Positions 1-10,028 of a stretch of DNA of 64,000 nt are shown here, in pieces. Location of the stretch: contig JAMXJH010000007.1 in the NCBI GenBank assembly GCA_026131555.1, positions 1 to 64,000 of the forward strand, given 5' to 3'. Made by a program: the position numbers and the translations under genes. Numbering within the stretch: the stretch's first letter is position 1; every line of letters begins with the position of its first letter. The notes beneath the pieces were generated by a model, which saw only the letters and a list, made by a program, of their open reading frames with translations, was not told the origin of the DNA and did not search any database. The DNA comes from Aerococcaceae bacterium NML190073 (GTDB taxonomy: Bacteria; Bacillota; Bacilli; Lactobacillales; Aerococcaceae).

Positions 1-1
1 T

Positions 2-610
2 GACAGCTACTGGAGAATTGCGAACAAATACGGTATTTCAATCCAAGAGTTACAACGTTTGAACGGAACAAGCGACTACTTCTTGTATCCGGGTCAATCA
101 TTGAAAGTACCGGGTTCATCATCAAATAATGCGACAGCGTCTACCACAGTTGAAGTTGCACAAACACCGAGTGTTCCTTCAACGCCTTCGCAACCAAGTG
201 CACCAGCACCAAGCGCAACAGGGACTTACACAGTACAAGCGGGTGACAGCTACTGGAGAATTGCGAACAGACACGGCATTTCAATTCAAGAATTGCAGCG
301 CTTAAATGGAACAAATGATTACTTCTTGTATCCAGGTCAAGTTATCAAGGTATCCGGTACAGTTAGCGCACCGGTTGTTGAAAATATTGCGCCAGAAGTG
401 GCAACATCTGTTGAAACACCGGCACCGACAACAACGCCGGCATCTGAACAAGCGGCGCCAATACCTGCAGCGACAGGTTCGACATACATTGCGCAAGCAG
501 GCGACACATTGTACGCAATTGCTCAACGTAATGGCTTAGATGTTTACAAATTGATTGAATTGAATGGTGGTACAACGATTTACATCGGTCAAACAATTCA
601 ATTGAATTAG
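2..610 (+). CDS. LysM-repeat cell-wall protein, C-terminal part (5' end outside window)
   Basis: The reading frame is open from the first bases of the window, so the gene is cut at its 5' end. What remains is three LysM peptidoglycan-binding modules: a partial one at about 2-115, one at about 226-355 and a more divergent one at about 478-607, joined by Ser/Pro/Thr/Ala-rich linkers. The first two are near copies at DNA level (1-100 against 241-343), which points to a recent internal duplication. The third has lost the conserved SYWRIAN-type start. LysM modules bind GlcNAc-containing glycan, so the protein is probably extracellular and wall-associated. Any catalytic domain, such as a muramidase or NlpC/P60 domain, would lie upstream and cannot be seen. 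Confidence 0.9.
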   Translation, partial: DSYWRIANKYGISIQELQRLNGTSDYFLYPGQSLKVPGSSSNNATASTTVEVAQTPSVPSTPSQPSAPAPSATGTYTVQAGDSYWRIANRHGISIQELQRLNGTNDYFLYPGQVIKVSGTVSAPVVENIAPEVATSVETPAPTTTPASEQAAPIPAATGSTYIAQAGDTLYAIAQRNGLDVYKLIELNGGTTIYIGQTIQLN

Positions 611-630
611 GATAATATTTTTGGTACACT
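602..630 (+). promoter_or_regulatory. Probable sigma-A promoter of the leuS T-box transcript
   Basis: TTGAAT at 602-607 and TACACT at 625-630 are separated by 17 bp, and TGG before the -10 gives an extended -10. The -35 overlaps the stop codon of the LysM gene. The transcript would start near 637, just ahead of the T-box leader. Confidence 0.6.
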
Positions 631-639
631 AGTAGCAAT

Positions 640-897
640 ATGAAACTGCATTAGAAATAGTAAGTTTAGTAATTGCCTCAGAGAGCTTATGGGTGGTGCG
701 AATAAGCCAAGAATTAAACTGAACTCATCTAATGAGCTGGGCTTTCTTGAACGTGTTATATTATTAGAGAAAGACGTTAATCTGCGTTAAAGATTGAGAG
801 GAATTAAGTTGCGTAACTTGATTCGAACATAGGTGGTACCGCGAGAATTTTCGCCCTATATTTCTTAGCTTAGCTAGGAGATATAGGGATTTTTTTG
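640..897 (+). promoter_or_regulatory. T-box riboswitch (leucine), leader of leuS
   Basis: The leader carries the T-box consensus AGGTGGTACCGCG at 831-843 followed directly by a terminator hairpin. Further upstream are Stem-I-like elements: AGAGAGC near 681 and GGTGCGAA near 695. The best candidate specifier is CTC at 724-726, a leucine codon followed by A, in agreement with the downstream gene. Uncharged tRNA-Leu is expected to pair with the T-box, block the terminator and allow leuS expression. The class is clear; the exact specifier codon is inferred. Confidence 0.93.
854..897 (+). terminator. T-box regulated intrinsic terminator
   Basis: CCCTATATTTCTTAGC at 854-869 pairs with CTAGGAGATATAGGG at 874-888, followed by a run of T. 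The 5' arm lies next to the T-box sequence, as expected for the alternative antiterminator. Confidence 0.9.
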
Positions 898-917
898 TAA
901 AAAAGAGGAGGAATAAT

Positions 918-3329
918 ATGAGTTATAATCATCGTGAAATTGAGAAAAAATGGCAGGAGTATTGGGATAAGCATCAAACATTCAAGACACTTGAGCGTGA
1001 AGGACATCCTAAATTCTATGCATTGGATATGTTTCCGTATCCGTCAGGGCAAGGACTTCACGTTGGACATCCAGAAGGTTATACGGCTACGGACGTTGTA
1101 TCCCGTATGAAACGTGCGCAAGGATACGATGTGTTGCATCCGATGGGATGGGATGCGTTCGGATTGCCGGCGGAGCAATATGCATTGGATACCGGAAATG
1201 ATCCGGCGGAATTTACACAAGCAAATATTGCAAACTTCAAGCGTCAAATCAAGTCGCTGGGGTTCAGCTATGATTGGGAGCGTGAAATCAATACAACCGA
1301 TCCACAATATTACAAGTGGACACAGTGGATTTTCAATAAACTATACGAGAAAGGTTTGGCTTACGAAGCGGAAGTAGCCGTGAACTGGTGCCCGGCATTG
1401 GGAACGGTGTTGGCGAATGAGGAAGTTATTGACGGCGTGAGCGAACGCGGCGGACATCCTGTTTATCGCAAGCCAATGAAGCAATGGATGCTTAAAATTA
1501 CCGCCTATGCTGAACGTTTATTGAACGACTTGGACGAGTTAGATTGGCCGGAAAGTGTCAAGGAAATGCAACGCAATTGGATTGGCAAATCGGAAGGCGC
1601 ACTAATTGATTTCCAAGTGGTCGGCTTAGATGAGAAAGTAACCGTCTTTACGTCGCGAGCAGATACATTATTCGGTGCTTCTTATGTCGTGCTTGCGCCG
1701 GAACACGTGCTAGTAAAGCAGATTACGTCTGATGAACAACGTGAAATTGTTGAGGAATACATTAAGCAAGTCGAATTGAAGAGCGATATGGAGCGCACAT
1801 CGCTGAACAAAGATAAGAGCGGTGTGTTCACAGGTGGGTATGTGACGCATCCTGTGACGGGCGAACAGTTGCCAATTTGGATTGCGGATTATGTATTGGC
1901 TAGCTATGGTACAGGTGCAGTGATGGGGGTTGCCGCTCATGATGAGCGCGACTTTGAATTCGCAACGAAGTATCAGTTGCCGATTCGTTTCGTTGTTGCC
2001 GGCGACGAAACGGGCGTTTGTTACGAAGGTGATGGCGCACACATCCATTCAGAATTTTTGAATGGATTGGATAATGCCGCTGCCACTGACAAAATGATTG
2101 AATGGCTAGAAGCAAACAATAAAGGCGCACGCAAAGTAAATTATCGTTTACGCGATTGGTTATTCTCGCGCCAACGTTATTGGGGCGAACCGATTCCGGT
2201 GATTCATTGGGAAGACGGCACAACAACAACGGTTCCTGATGAGCAATTGCCGGTGATTTTGCCAGTGACAGATGAGATTAAGCCGAGCGGTACAGGTGAG
2301 TCGCCATTAGCAAAAATTGAAGACTGGGTGAATGTTGTGGATCCGGTAACCGGCTTGAAAGGGCGTCGTGAAACAAATACTATGCCACAATGGGCGGGTA
2401 GTTCATGGTACTTCTTGCGTTATATTGACCCGAATAACCAAGAAGCGATTGCCGCTCCTGATAAATTAGCGAAATGGTTGCCAGTTGACTTGTATATCGG
2501 CGGTGCTGAGCATGCCGTATTGCATTTGTTGTATTCACGTTTCTGGCACAAAGTATTGTACGATTTGGGTGTTGTTCCGACGAAAGAACCGTATCAAAAA
2601 CTGTTCAACCAAGGAATGATTCTCGGTTCTGACAATCAGAAAATGTCGAAATCTCGCGGTAATGTTGTCAATCCCGATGATGTCGTGAATACTTATGGTG
2701 CAGACACATTACGTATTTATGAAATGTTCATGGGACCATTGGATGCGTCGATTGCTTGGAGCGAGAATGGTCTGGAAGCAAGTCGTCGTTTCCTAGAACG
2801 TGTATGGCGTTTATTCGTCAATGAGAACGGCAGCTTGAGCGAACGTGTTCAAGAGGTTCACAACGATGCTTTAACGCGTGTCTATCATCAAACTGTCAAG
2901 AAAGTGACCGAAGATTACGAAGTCTTGCACTTCAACACCGCTATTTCACAAATGATGATTTTCTTAAATGAAGCGAGAAGTCAAGAAGTGATTCCAATGG
3001 AATACGCGAAAGGCTTTATCCAATTGTTAGCGCCTCTGGCACCGCATTTAATGGAAGAAATTTGGCAAATTATGGGTGGTACAGAAGGAATTTCTTATGA
3101 GGCATGGCCAAGCTATGATGAAGCACTCACCGTTGAGAATCAGGTTGAAATCGTTGTTCAAATCAATGGGAAAGTCAAAGCAAAAGAAACGATTGCCGTT
3201 GATTTGGCTAAAGAAGAATTGGAACGTATTGCTCTGGCAAATGCGACTATCCAAGCAGAATTAGCAGGCAAAACCGTTCGTAAAGTAGTCGCTATCCCAA
3301 ATCGTCTTGTCAACATTGTTGCCAACTAA
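918..3329 (+). CDS. leuS: Leucyl-tRNA synthetase
   Basis: Class I aminoacyl-tRNA synthetase that charges tRNA-Leu in the cytoplasm. The HIGH signature appears as HVGH at residues 48-51 and the KMSKS loop at about 575-579. The CP1 editing domain lies between them, including the threonine-rich [11 protein letters not shown] segment. The length of 803 residues is normal for bacterial LeuRS. The ATG at 918 follows a good AGAGGAGG site. Expression is controlled by the leucine T-box immediately upstream, and the flippase gene follows after 15 bp, so the two may be co-transcribed. Confidence 0.98.
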   Translation: MSYNHREIEKKWQEYWDKHQTFKTLEREGHPKFYALDMFPYPSGQGLHVGHPEGYTATDVVSRMKRAQGYDVLHPMGWDAFGLPAEQYALDTGNDPAEFTQANIANFKRQIKSLGFSYDWEREINTTDPQYYKWTQWIFNKLYEKGLAYEAEVAVNWCPALGTVLANEEVIDGVSERGGHPVYRKPMKQWMLKITAYAERLLNDLDELDWPESVKEMQRNWIGKSEGALIDFQVVGLDEKVTVFTSRADTLFGASYVVLAPEHVLVKQITSDEQREIVEEYIKQVELKSDMERTSLNKDKSGVFTGGYVTHPVTGEQLPIWIADYVLASYGTGAVMGVAAHDERDFEFATKYQLPIRFVVAGDETGVCYEGDGAHIHSEFLNGLDNAAATDKMIEWLEANNKGARKVNYRLRDWLFSRQRYWGEPIPVIHWEDGTTTTVPDEQLPVILPVTDEIKPSGTGESPLAKIEDWVNVVDPVTGLKGRRETNTMPQWAGSSWYFLRYIDPNNQEAIAAPDKLAKWLPVDLYIGGAEHAVLHLLYSRFWHKVLYDLGVVPTKEPYQKLFNQGMILGSDNQKMSKSRGNVVNPDDVVNTYGADTLRIYEMFMGPLDASIAWSENGLEASRRFLERVWRLFVNENGSLSERVQEVHNDALTRVYHQTVKKVTEDYEVLHFNTAISQMMIFLNEARSQEVIPMEYAKGFIQLLAPLAPHLMEEIWQIMGGTEGISYEAWPSYDEALTVENQVEIVVQINGKVKAKETIAVDLAKEELERIALANATIQAELAGKTVRKVVAIPNRLVNIVAN

Positions 3330-3344
3330 CAAAGGAGAATTGTG

Positions 3345-5957
3345 ATGACAGATAAACAGAATCGAAGTGCCGAAGAAGAAGTAACATTAGCACGCCAGAA
3401 GTATGCGCACTTTTTGAACGATGCGGACCGTTATGATACTATCCAGTTCAAGCAAGCTGACTTAGAGCATTTGCGTCATCCTAACCCACAACCGTTAGAC
3501 AGTGATTACTTCATTAGCAGTCCTTACTCGAACAGTGCGAAACCGAAGGAAGAATTTGAACCTGAATTGCAGGAAGAACCTGCAACAGAGCGTGCCATTT
3601 TTTCTATTGGCAAAAATGCCCAACCTAAGCCGAAAGTAACGCCGTCTTACGAAGAATTCCAGCAAGCTGAAGCAGAGGCGCATACAGATGATGAGATGGA
3701 GCAGAAAGGAGGCATTTCTTTCAAATTGCCTCAACTAAGTGCTTTATTCCGTAAGCGTGCGCCGAAACCGCCGCTGGAAGAACCAATCGAAGAGGAATGG
3801 ATTGAGGCAGCGGATATGGAGCAAGACGAAGTTGCTTCAAGTAGCAAACCAATAGAAAACTTTGCGGAGCCACAAGAGGTGAAAAGTTCCGAAATAGTTG
3901 ATGAAGTAAGAGATTTAGAACCGACAGTAGCTACTGAAGTGGAGGATACTGTGGCGGCAAGTCAAACTTTTATCGAAGATGAACGAGAATGGATTGAAGA
4001 GGCCGAAGAAGATATTAATCTGTATGAAGAAGAGTTGGAAGAACTTACAACTCGAAGTGCTCAAATGAAATCGGACGGCGTAGCAGAAGTGAAGCAATCT
4101 GTGGGGCAATTCTTCAACCGATTAAAGACTAGAATGTCGCAAATGGGTAAGAAACAGAAAGTGACAGAAGAGGACATCTTAAACCTTGATGAAGGTGCGG
4201 AATGGACAGATGCGGAAGTTGCGGAGTACAGTGAAACACTTAGTCAAGAAACGAGTCATTTCAGCGAACCGATTCTGACAGATCAAATGTTAGAAGAATT
4301 ATTGACGGAAGATGACCTAACGGTCGAAAGTGAATTGAGCGACCAACAGAATTTAGTGCGTGGTGCGGCTTGGTTAACTTTCGGGAATGTCTTTTCACGT
4401 ATTCTGGGTGCATTGTATGTGATTCCATGGGCAACTTGGCTCGGTGCGGAATACGTGCAGGCAAACGGCTTGTACAGTGCAGGATATGTGCCGTATTCAC
4501 TCTTTTTGGCGATTGCAACAGCAGGATTCCCTAGTGCAGTCGCTAAGCAAATGGCTTATTATCACTCCAGAAAAGAATATAAAGTTGCCGACAAATTGTT
4601 CAAGTACAGTGTCTTTGTGATGTTGCTGACCGGTCTAGTGTCGAGTGCTATTCTGTTCTTGTTTGCACCGACGTTGGCAACGCATACGCCAACTGAGAAT
4701 CTTGATGCGGCGATTGCTGTTATTCGCTCGCTAGTGCCTGCTTTGTTGATTCTACCATTGATGAGCGTATTGCGTGGCTATTTCCAAGGATTCAATGATA
4801 TGGTGCCGACGGCTGTATCGCAAGTGATTGAGCAAATTGCACGTGTCGTTTATATGTTAGCGGCTACTTACGCGATTACGCAATTGTATTTCGGCGAAGT
4901 GACTCAAGCGGTTGTACACTCGACTTTCGCAGCCTTTGTCGGAGCGTTAGCATCACTCATTTACTTAGTAGTGATTTACTTGCGTCGTTTACCATTGCTT
5001 GAGCGTTTAATGGCGCAATCCGCTGAACATAAAGAAATTGATTTCAAAGAGAGCATTCGCATTATGTTAATGGATAGCATTCCTTTCATCTTGTTAGGGT
5101 CAGGGATTATTATTGCGCAAGTGATTGATACTTATACGTTTAGACCGATGTTGTACGCAACGACGATTTTGCGCAATCGAGAAATCGTGGAGCTGTACGG
5201 TGTACTTAGTTTGGATGTTAACAAGTTGATTATGATTATTATTTCGCTGGCGGTGGCAGTGTCAACTTCGGCGATTCCGGCAATTGCCAGCAAATTTGCT
5301 GTGCGTGATGTTGAGGGAACACGCTCAATAACGCAACGCGTGATTGTTCTGTTCTGCTACATTATGTTTCCGGCGGCAGTCGGGATGGCGAGCCTATCGA
5401 CCAATGTGTATCAATTATTCTATGCGCAAGGAAGTGTGCACGGACCAAGTTTACTTGTAACAGCGTGCTATATGAGTATCGTGTTGGGCGCTTATACAGT
5501 GTTGTCGACCGTTTTGCAATCCATGAACTACCGTCGCGCAACCATTCAATATTTGGCGCTCGGTTTAGTGGTAAAACTTGTCGTGCAATTCCCGCTCATT
5601 GCATTGTTTCAAACGCATGGCGCAATATTATCAACCATGATAGGATTCGCCGTGGCAACTGGATTAATGTATTGGAAAATCGACCATCGCCTGCATATCG
5701 GGACGAAACAATTTAGCGTACAGCTGATTAAGATTGTCGTTGCAACAATTATTATGGGACTTGCAACAACATTATGGGGACGCATGTTGGACGCAGCTTT
5801 CGGACAGGTCGGCCGCGGCATGACTTTCGTGAAAGTCAGCCTAGTGGTGTTAATCGGCATTCTGATTTATTTTGCCATTATGGCGCTGTTCGGTATGTTA
5901 CCAATACTGTTCGGCGATCGCCACAAAGATTTGCAAGATAAGTTGAAGGTAATGTAA
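3345..5957 (+). CDS. MurJ/YtgP-like polysaccharide (lipid II) flippase with long acidic N-terminal extension
   Basis: From about residue 335 the protein is a polytopic membrane protein of the MVF/MurJ-YtgP family of the MOP superfamily, which moves undecaprenyl-linked wall precursors across the membrane. The family core is about 530 residues; here the total is 870 because of a roughly 330-residue hydrophilic, Glu/Asp-rich and probably disordered cytoplasmic tail. A GTG at 3342 is also possible, but the ATG at 3345 is better spaced (7 nt) from AAAGGAG at 3331-3337. The stop overlaps the next start in TAATG. Family membership is well supported; a peptidoglycan role is inferred from the family, and another exported polysaccharide is possible. 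Confidence 0.85.
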   Translation: MTDKQNRSAEEEVTLARQKYAHFLNDADRYDTIQFKQADLEHLRHPNPQPLDSDYFISSPYSNSAKPKEEFEPELQEEPATERAIFSIGKNAQPKPKVTPSYEEFQQAEAEAHTDDEMEQKGGISFKLPQLSALFRKRAPKPPLEEPIEEEWIEAADMEQDEVASSSKPIENFAEPQEVKSSEIVDEVRDLEPTVATEVEDTVAASQTFIEDEREWIEEAEEDINLYEEELEELTTRSAQMKSDGVAEVKQSVGQFFNRLKTRMSQMGKKQKVTEEDILNLDEGAEWTDAEVAEYSETLSQETSHFSEPILTDQMLEELLTEDDLTVESELSDQQNLVRGAAWLTFGNVFSRILGALYVIPWATWLGAEYVQANGLYSAGYVPYSLFLAIATAGFPSAVAKQMAYYHSRKEYKVADKLFKYSVFVMLLTGLVSSAILFLFAPTLATHTPTENLDAAIAVIRSLVPALLILPLMSVLRGYFQGFNDMVPTAVSQVIEQIARVVYMLAATYAITQLYFGEVTQAVVHSTFAAFVGALASLIYLVVIYLRRLPLLERLMAQSAEHKEIDFKESIRIMLMDSIPFILLGSGIIIAQVIDTYTFRPMLYATTILRNREIVELYGVLSLDVNKLIMIIISLAVAVSTSAIPAIASKFAVRDVEGTRSITQRVIVLFCYIMFPAAVGMASLSTNVYQLFYAQGSVHGPSLLVTACYMSIVLGAYTVLSTVLQSMNYRRATIQYLALGLVVKLVVQFPLIALFQTHGAILSTMIGFAVATGLMYWKIDHRLHIGTKQFSVQLIKIVVATIIMGLATTLWGRMLDAAFGQVGRGMTFVKVSLVVLIGILIYFAIMALFGMLPILFGDRHKDLQDKLKVM

Positions 5958-6688
5958 TGCGACTTGATAAATTATTAGTAGCAACCGGCTTTGGCAGCCG
6001 TAAAGAAGTGAAAGCTTTGTTAAAGAGCGGGCAAGTGACACTCAATTCCGTCATTTGCAAAAAAGCCGAAACCAAAGTGGACGTAACCGGTGACTGTGTT
6101 GAAGTTGCCGGTCAGTCGGTTCGCTATCAAGAATATTATTACTACCTACTCAATAAACCGGCGGGTGTTATTAGTGCCACTGAAGATAATTATCAACAGA
6201 CAGTTATCGACTGGTTAGGAGATGAGTACCGGCATATGGCGCTTTTTCCGGTGGGAAGATTGGATATTGATACAACCGGCTTGTTGATATTGACGAACAA
6301 TGGACAATTGGCGCATCAATTACTTTCCCCTAAGAAAAAAGTCACTAAACGCTACCGAGCAACCATCGAGGGTGTCGTGACGCAAACAGATGTGGAACAA
6401 TTTGCAGAAGGACTTGACCTTGGAGATTTCATCACGCAACCGGCGCAATTGAGTATCTTGTATGTCAATGAGGAAGCAGCCACTTCTGAAATTGAAGTGA
6501 CCATTATGGAAGGAAAATTTCATCAAGTAAAGCGCATGTTCCGAAAGGTAGGCAAAACCGTCACGACACTTCATCGCGTTGCAATGGGACCACTCGTTTT
6601 GGAAGAAACGCTAGCAGTAGGAGATTGGCGTGAATTGACAGAAGCGGAGATGCTTTCTTTAGCAGATTACGGGGTAAGAGTAGAATAA
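5957..6688 (+). CDS. rsuA: RsuA-family pseudouridine synthase (16S rRNA U516 type)
   Basis: An N-terminal S4 RNA-binding domain (residues 1-50, beginning MRLDKLLV) is followed by a pseudouridine synthase domain with the catalytic GRLD motif in FPVGRLDIDTTGLL, whose Asp is the nucleophile. Length 243 matches small-subunit enzymes acting on U516 in the decoding region. The start codon overlaps the upstream flippase stop by one base, so the genes are translationally coupled. The exact target is assigned by family and not proven here. Confidence 0.88.
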   Translation: MRLDKLLVATGFGSRKEVKALLKSGQVTLNSVICKKAETKVDVTGDCVEVAGQSVRYQEYYYYLLNKPAGVISATEDNYQQTVIDWLGDEYRHMALFPVGRLDIDTTGLLILTNNGQLAHQLLSPKKKVTKRYRATIEGVVTQTDVEQFAEGLDLGDFITQPAQLSILYVNEEAATSEIEVTIMEGKFHQVKRMFRKVGKTVTTLHRVAMGPLVLEETLAVGDWRELTEAEMLSLADYGVRVE

Positions 6689-6757
6689 CAATCAATTGTT
6701 TTAAGAATAGGAATGGTGGAATAGTTTTTTCACTATCAAGTAGAAAGGAAATGAATC

Positions 6758-8164
6758 ATGACAAATTGGTTACACGAAGTGGAACAAAGAAAAGAGCAGT
6801 TATTTAGCGATTTATTTCGCTTATTGCGAGTACCTTCCGTTCGCGAAGATGATAAAGCGACAGAGGAAGCACCGGTAGGTCCGGGACCGAAAGCGGCGCT
6901 GGAAGAATTTATGGCAATGGCACAAGAAGACGGTTTCGCTACGAAACAATTCGGACCTTGGGCTGGACGCATTGAAGTAGGAGAAGGGGAGCAATTAGTC
7001 GGTATTTTGGGACACGTCGATGTCGTGCCGGTCGGAACAGGTTGGGAAACCGATCCGTTTGAACCGGTAGTGAAAGACAATCGCATTTATGCGCGTGGTT
7101 CCAGTGACGATAAAGGACCAACCGTGGCAGCTTATTTTGCCATTAAATTATTGCGTGAATTAGGCTATGAATTCAATCAGCGCGTTCATCTAATTGTCGG
7201 GACGGACGAAGAGAGCGGCTGGCAATGTATGGATTATTATTTCAAACACGCCGAAATGCCTGATTACGGCTTCTCGCCGGATGCAATCTTCCCGATTATT
7301 AACGGCGAGAAAGGAAACGTTTCTGCTTACTTTAAGGCGCCGGCAACGGACGCAGCAGGAGATGGGGATTATCGTTTGTCCGGTTTGCACGCCGGCTTAA
7401 GAGAAAATATGGTTATTCAAGATGCGAAAGCCTATGTTAAAGGTGGCGACCAAGCAGCAATGAAGGCGGCTTTTGAAGCGTATATTGTTGAACATAAGCT
7501 GGGTGGACAAACTTCAATGGACGAAGATTACTTCGTCTTAGAACTGATTGGTAAAGCAGCGCACGGTTCAACACCTGAAGCGGGTATCAATGCTGCCACT
7601 CATTTAGCGAATTTCTTGTCACAGTTCCAATTCGATCGCCAAGATGCGCAAAACTTCTTGAAATTGATGAGCCAATATTTACATGAAGATTTTGACGGGA
7701 AAGCATTGGGGGTGGCAACGTGTCACGACGTAATGGGTAAATTAACGATGAACATCGGTATTGCTCATTATTGCCCAATGAAAGGGATCGATATTACAGC
7801 TAATTTCCGTTTCCCTGAAGGAACAAATGCTGAACAAATTGAAATGCAAATCAAAGAAGCAATTAAAGAGTTGCCGATTGAAGTGACAATGTCAGAAGCG
7901 AAGGTGCCTCACTATGTGCCGGCTGATGATCCGCTTGTACAAACGTTATTGGATGTCTATGAGAAGCAAACGGGCTTGAAAGGACATGAAATGACAATTG
8001 GTGGCGGGACATATGGACGTTTAATGCCGCGCGGTGTGGCTTACGGCGCATTATTCCCAGATTCGATTGACACGATGCACCAAGCGAATGAATTCATTGC
8101 AATTGATGACTTGTTGAAAGCAACAGCAATTTACGCTGAGGCGATTTACCGTCTAACACGTTAA
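6758..8164 (+). CDS. pepV: Xaa-His dipeptidase PepV (M20 metallopeptidase)
   Basis: A 468-residue M20 family dipeptidase. Zinc-site motifs are visible: GHVDVVP near residues 86-92, the GSSDDKGP segment, and the catalytic TDEESG near 150. The lid region that marks PepV is present, as is the C-terminal GGGTYGR motif. PepV cleaves dipeptides, including those with D- or beta-amino acids, after peptide uptake. It has its own Shine-Dalgarno site (GAAAGGA) and a 69-bp gap from rsuA. Confidence 0.93.
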   Translation: MTNWLHEVEQRKEQLFSDLFRLLRVPSVREDDKATEEAPVGPGPKAALEEFMAMAQEDGFATKQFGPWAGRIEVGEGEQLVGILGHVDVVPVGTGWETDPFEPVVKDNRIYARGSSDDKGPTVAAYFAIKLLRELGYEFNQRVHLIVGTDEESGWQCMDYYFKHAEMPDYGFSPDAIFPIINGEKGNVSAYFKAPATDAAGDGDYRLSGLHAGLRENMVIQDAKAYVKGGDQAAMKAAFEAYIVEHKLGGQTSMDEDYFVLELIGKAAHGSTPEAGINAATHLANFLSQFQFDRQDAQNFLKLMSQYLHEDFDGKALGVATCHDVMGKLTMNIGIAHYCPMKGIDITANFRFPEGTNAEQIEMQIKEAIKELPIEVTMSEAKVPHYVPADDPLVQTLLDVYEKQTGLKGHEMTIGGGTYGRLMPRGVAYGALFPDSIDTMHQANEFIAIDDLLKATAIYAEAIYRLTR

Positions 8165-8176
8165 TAGGGCATATCT

Positions 8177-8950
8177 ATGGAATGGATACAATCTAAACAG
8201 AATGCCCGTGTCAAAAACTGGCGCAAGTTACACACTGCAAAAGGGCGCGCTCAGCAAGGTGTCTACCTCATCGAAGGTACTCATCTGGTAGAAGAAGCAA
8301 TTCGCTATCAACAACAGATAGAACATGTTTTGGTAACGCAACACTACTACGAGCAAATGTCAAACGAATGGTTGACGCAAGTGGCAGACCGAATGATTAT
8401 GTTAAGCGATGACGTTATGCAATCTGTTAGTCTGACCGAACAACCTCAAGGCATTATCGCCATTGTCGAAATGCCGCAACAAACTACATGGCAACCGACA
8501 GGCAAGCAATATCTTTTGCTAGATGCTGTCCAAGACCCGGGCAATATAGGAACAATGATTCGTACTGCCGATGCAGCCGGATTTGATGGGGTTATTCTAG
8601 GACGTGGCACAGCCGACCTTTATAATGATAAAGTATTGCGCGCCACTCAAGGCTCGCTTTGGCACATCGAAGTGATTAATCACGACCTCGAAGACGCCAT
8701 CGCCACTCTCCAAAAAAATGCCATCCCCGTCTACGCGACCGCTTTGCACCAAGAAGCACTTCCTTATCAAGCGGTGTCGACACAGCAAGCAGTGGCATTA
8801 GTCGTCGGCAATGAGGGGAGCGGTGTCTCTCAAGCAATCATTGAGCAAGCCGACCAAGCCATTTACATTCCGATGTACGGAAAGGCGGAATCATTGAATG
8901 TAGCGATAGCCGCCGGCATTCTAATGTTTCAATTTGCACAATCACATTAA
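8177..8950 (+). CDS. SpoU/TrmH-family RNA 2'-O-methyltransferase
   Basis: A 257-residue SPOUT enzyme. An N-terminal substrate-binding domain precedes the three knot motifs: DPGNIGTMIRTADAAGF (about 117-133), VVGNEGSG (about 211-218) and IPMYGKAESLNVAIAA (about 232-247). It methylates a ribose 2'-OH of rRNA or tRNA using SAM; the family is often annotated RlmB- or YsgA-like. It follows pepV closely, and a strong terminator ends the transcript at 8965-8999. The precise RNA target cannot be read from the sequence. Confidence 0.9.
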   Translation: MEWIQSKQNARVKNWRKLHTAKGRAQQGVYLIEGTHLVEEAIRYQQQIEHVLVTQHYYEQMSNEWLTQVADRMIMLSDDVMQSVSLTEQPQGIIAIVEMPQQTTWQPTGKQYLLLDAVQDPGNIGTMIRTADAAGFDGVILGRGTADLYNDKVLRATQGSLWHIEVINHDLEDAIATLQKNAIPVYATALHQEALPYQAVSTQQAVALVVGNEGSGVSQAIIEQADQAIYIPMYGKAESLNVAIAAGILMFQFAQSH

Positions 8951-8964
8951 TTGAATAAGAAACC

Positions 8965-8999
8965 AAAAAGGTCAGAACAACAAATGTTCTGACCTTTTT
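8965..8999. terminator. Bidirectional intrinsic terminator
   Basis: A perfect 15-bp stem (8965-8979 with 8985-8999) around a 5-nt loop has A and T runs on both flanks. It serves the methyltransferase gene on the plus strand and the two membrane-protein genes converging on the minus strand. Confidence 0.93.
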
Positions 9000-9013
9000 G
9001 GTTGATGAAGTTA

Positions 9014-9274
9014 TCAATGCTTCCTTGATAGAAGTATGAAGACCGGCAAAATAGCCGTTAGCAACAATGTGCTGATTACCCAAATGATGAAACTTTTTTC
9101 ACCCATAAAGTACAATATTCCTGCACCTGTAACGCCGAGAACGAAATAGCATGCCCCTACATAAAAGAGCGAACGCGCGCTAAGTCCGGGTAATAATTGG
9201 ATAATATGTTGACGCTCCAATACAAAGAACGCACCTAATGCACTAATCAACAAAGGAAAGAGGTATAGAATCAT
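9014..9274 (-). CDS. Small three-helix membrane protein, unknown function
   Basis: An 86-residue protein with about three hydrophobic segments (residues 1-18, 36-56 and 61-82) and almost no soluble portion. The ATG at 9274 follows GAGGAT, which overlaps the stop codon of the upstream gene, so the pair forms a two-gene operon. I recognise no family. Confidence 0.7.
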   Translation of the reverse strand: MILYLFPLLISALGAFFVLERQHIIQLLPGLSARSLFYVGACYFVLGVTGAGILYFMGEKSFIIWVISTLLLTAILPVFILLSRKH

Positions 9275-9284
9275 CTGACTATCC

Positions 9285-9803
9285 TCAAACTTGAGCTTGT
9301 TTCTTGAGCGTGAGTAGAAGCACTACATGGCGCAATCCCTCGACAATCATTGTGATTGCTAGCAGAATTAAGATGACTTGCTCTAACGAGAACTCACCAC
9401 TAATCTTAGGCTGTGTTTGGAAGCCGACAATCGCCAAAACACTGATTAAGAATGAGAAGCCGATACGCGCAATCACTTTCTCCGATTGGAAAAAACTCGT
9501 CACATCTTGTCGTTGCGGTACAGTAAGTTGATCATAGGACATCCATTTAAGACCCGGGAGTGCGCGTTGATAGTAATAGAAAGTAATAAGCACATAGAAT
9601 AGCATAGCTCCACCAATACGCAACCAGATACTCACATTGCCGAAAAAACTGAGCAATGAATAGAAAGCTAAAGCAACAATCAAACGAAATTTCAATGTCT
9701 GAAATAATTGAATCTGATCGGTAGGCACAATCGCAACCTTATTGGCTTTTACATTGTAAACGCCCCAGTTTCCTCCCGACATTTTGAATAATTCTACTAA
9801 CAT
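9285..9803 (-). CDS. Four-helix membrane protein, unknown function
   Basis: A 172-residue protein with a short hydrophilic N-terminus followed by about four transmembrane segments (residues 41-58, 62-80, 113-130 and 141-163). A strong AGGAGGG site precedes the ATG at 9803. It is the first gene of a two-gene minus-strand operon with the small membrane protein downstream. No family is recognised. Confidence 0.75.
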   Translation of the reverse strand: MLVELFKMSGGNWGVYNVKANKVAIVPTDQIQLFQTLKFRLIVALAFYSLLSFFGNVSIWLRIGGAMLFYVLITFYYYQRALPGLKWMSYDQLTVPQRQDVTSFFQSEKVIARIGFSFLISVLAIVGFQTQPKISGEFSLEQVILILLAITMIVEGLRHVVLLLTLKKQAQV

Positions 9804-9959
9804 AATACCCTCCTATAATTTCCTGTCGCATTCAATCATATTATGTTTACTGGCAAAAATCAACGAGAACATGAGCGAAAAAAGAAGGAATTTCTACCAA
9901 AGAAACGGATATTTATTGTAGAAAATTAACGCGGATTTGTTGATAATTATTGTTTTTGA

Positions 9960-9997
9960 AGAAAGCGCTTGTAGGAATAAAAGCAAAAACTTATAAT
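9960..9997 (+). promoter_or_regulatory. Promoter with overlapping cre (CcpA) site, upstream of PTS EIIA
   Basis: AGAAAGCGCTTGTA at 9960-9973 matches the cre consensus core (AAAGCGCTT). It overlaps a -35 box TTGTAG at 9969-9974, which lies 17 bp from a perfect TATAAT at 9992-9997. CcpA bound here would block RNA polymerase, giving glucose repression of the EIIA-YajC transcript. Confidence 0.75.
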
Positions 9998-10028
9998 GTA
10001 AACAGAACGAAAATAAAGGGGCGATATA

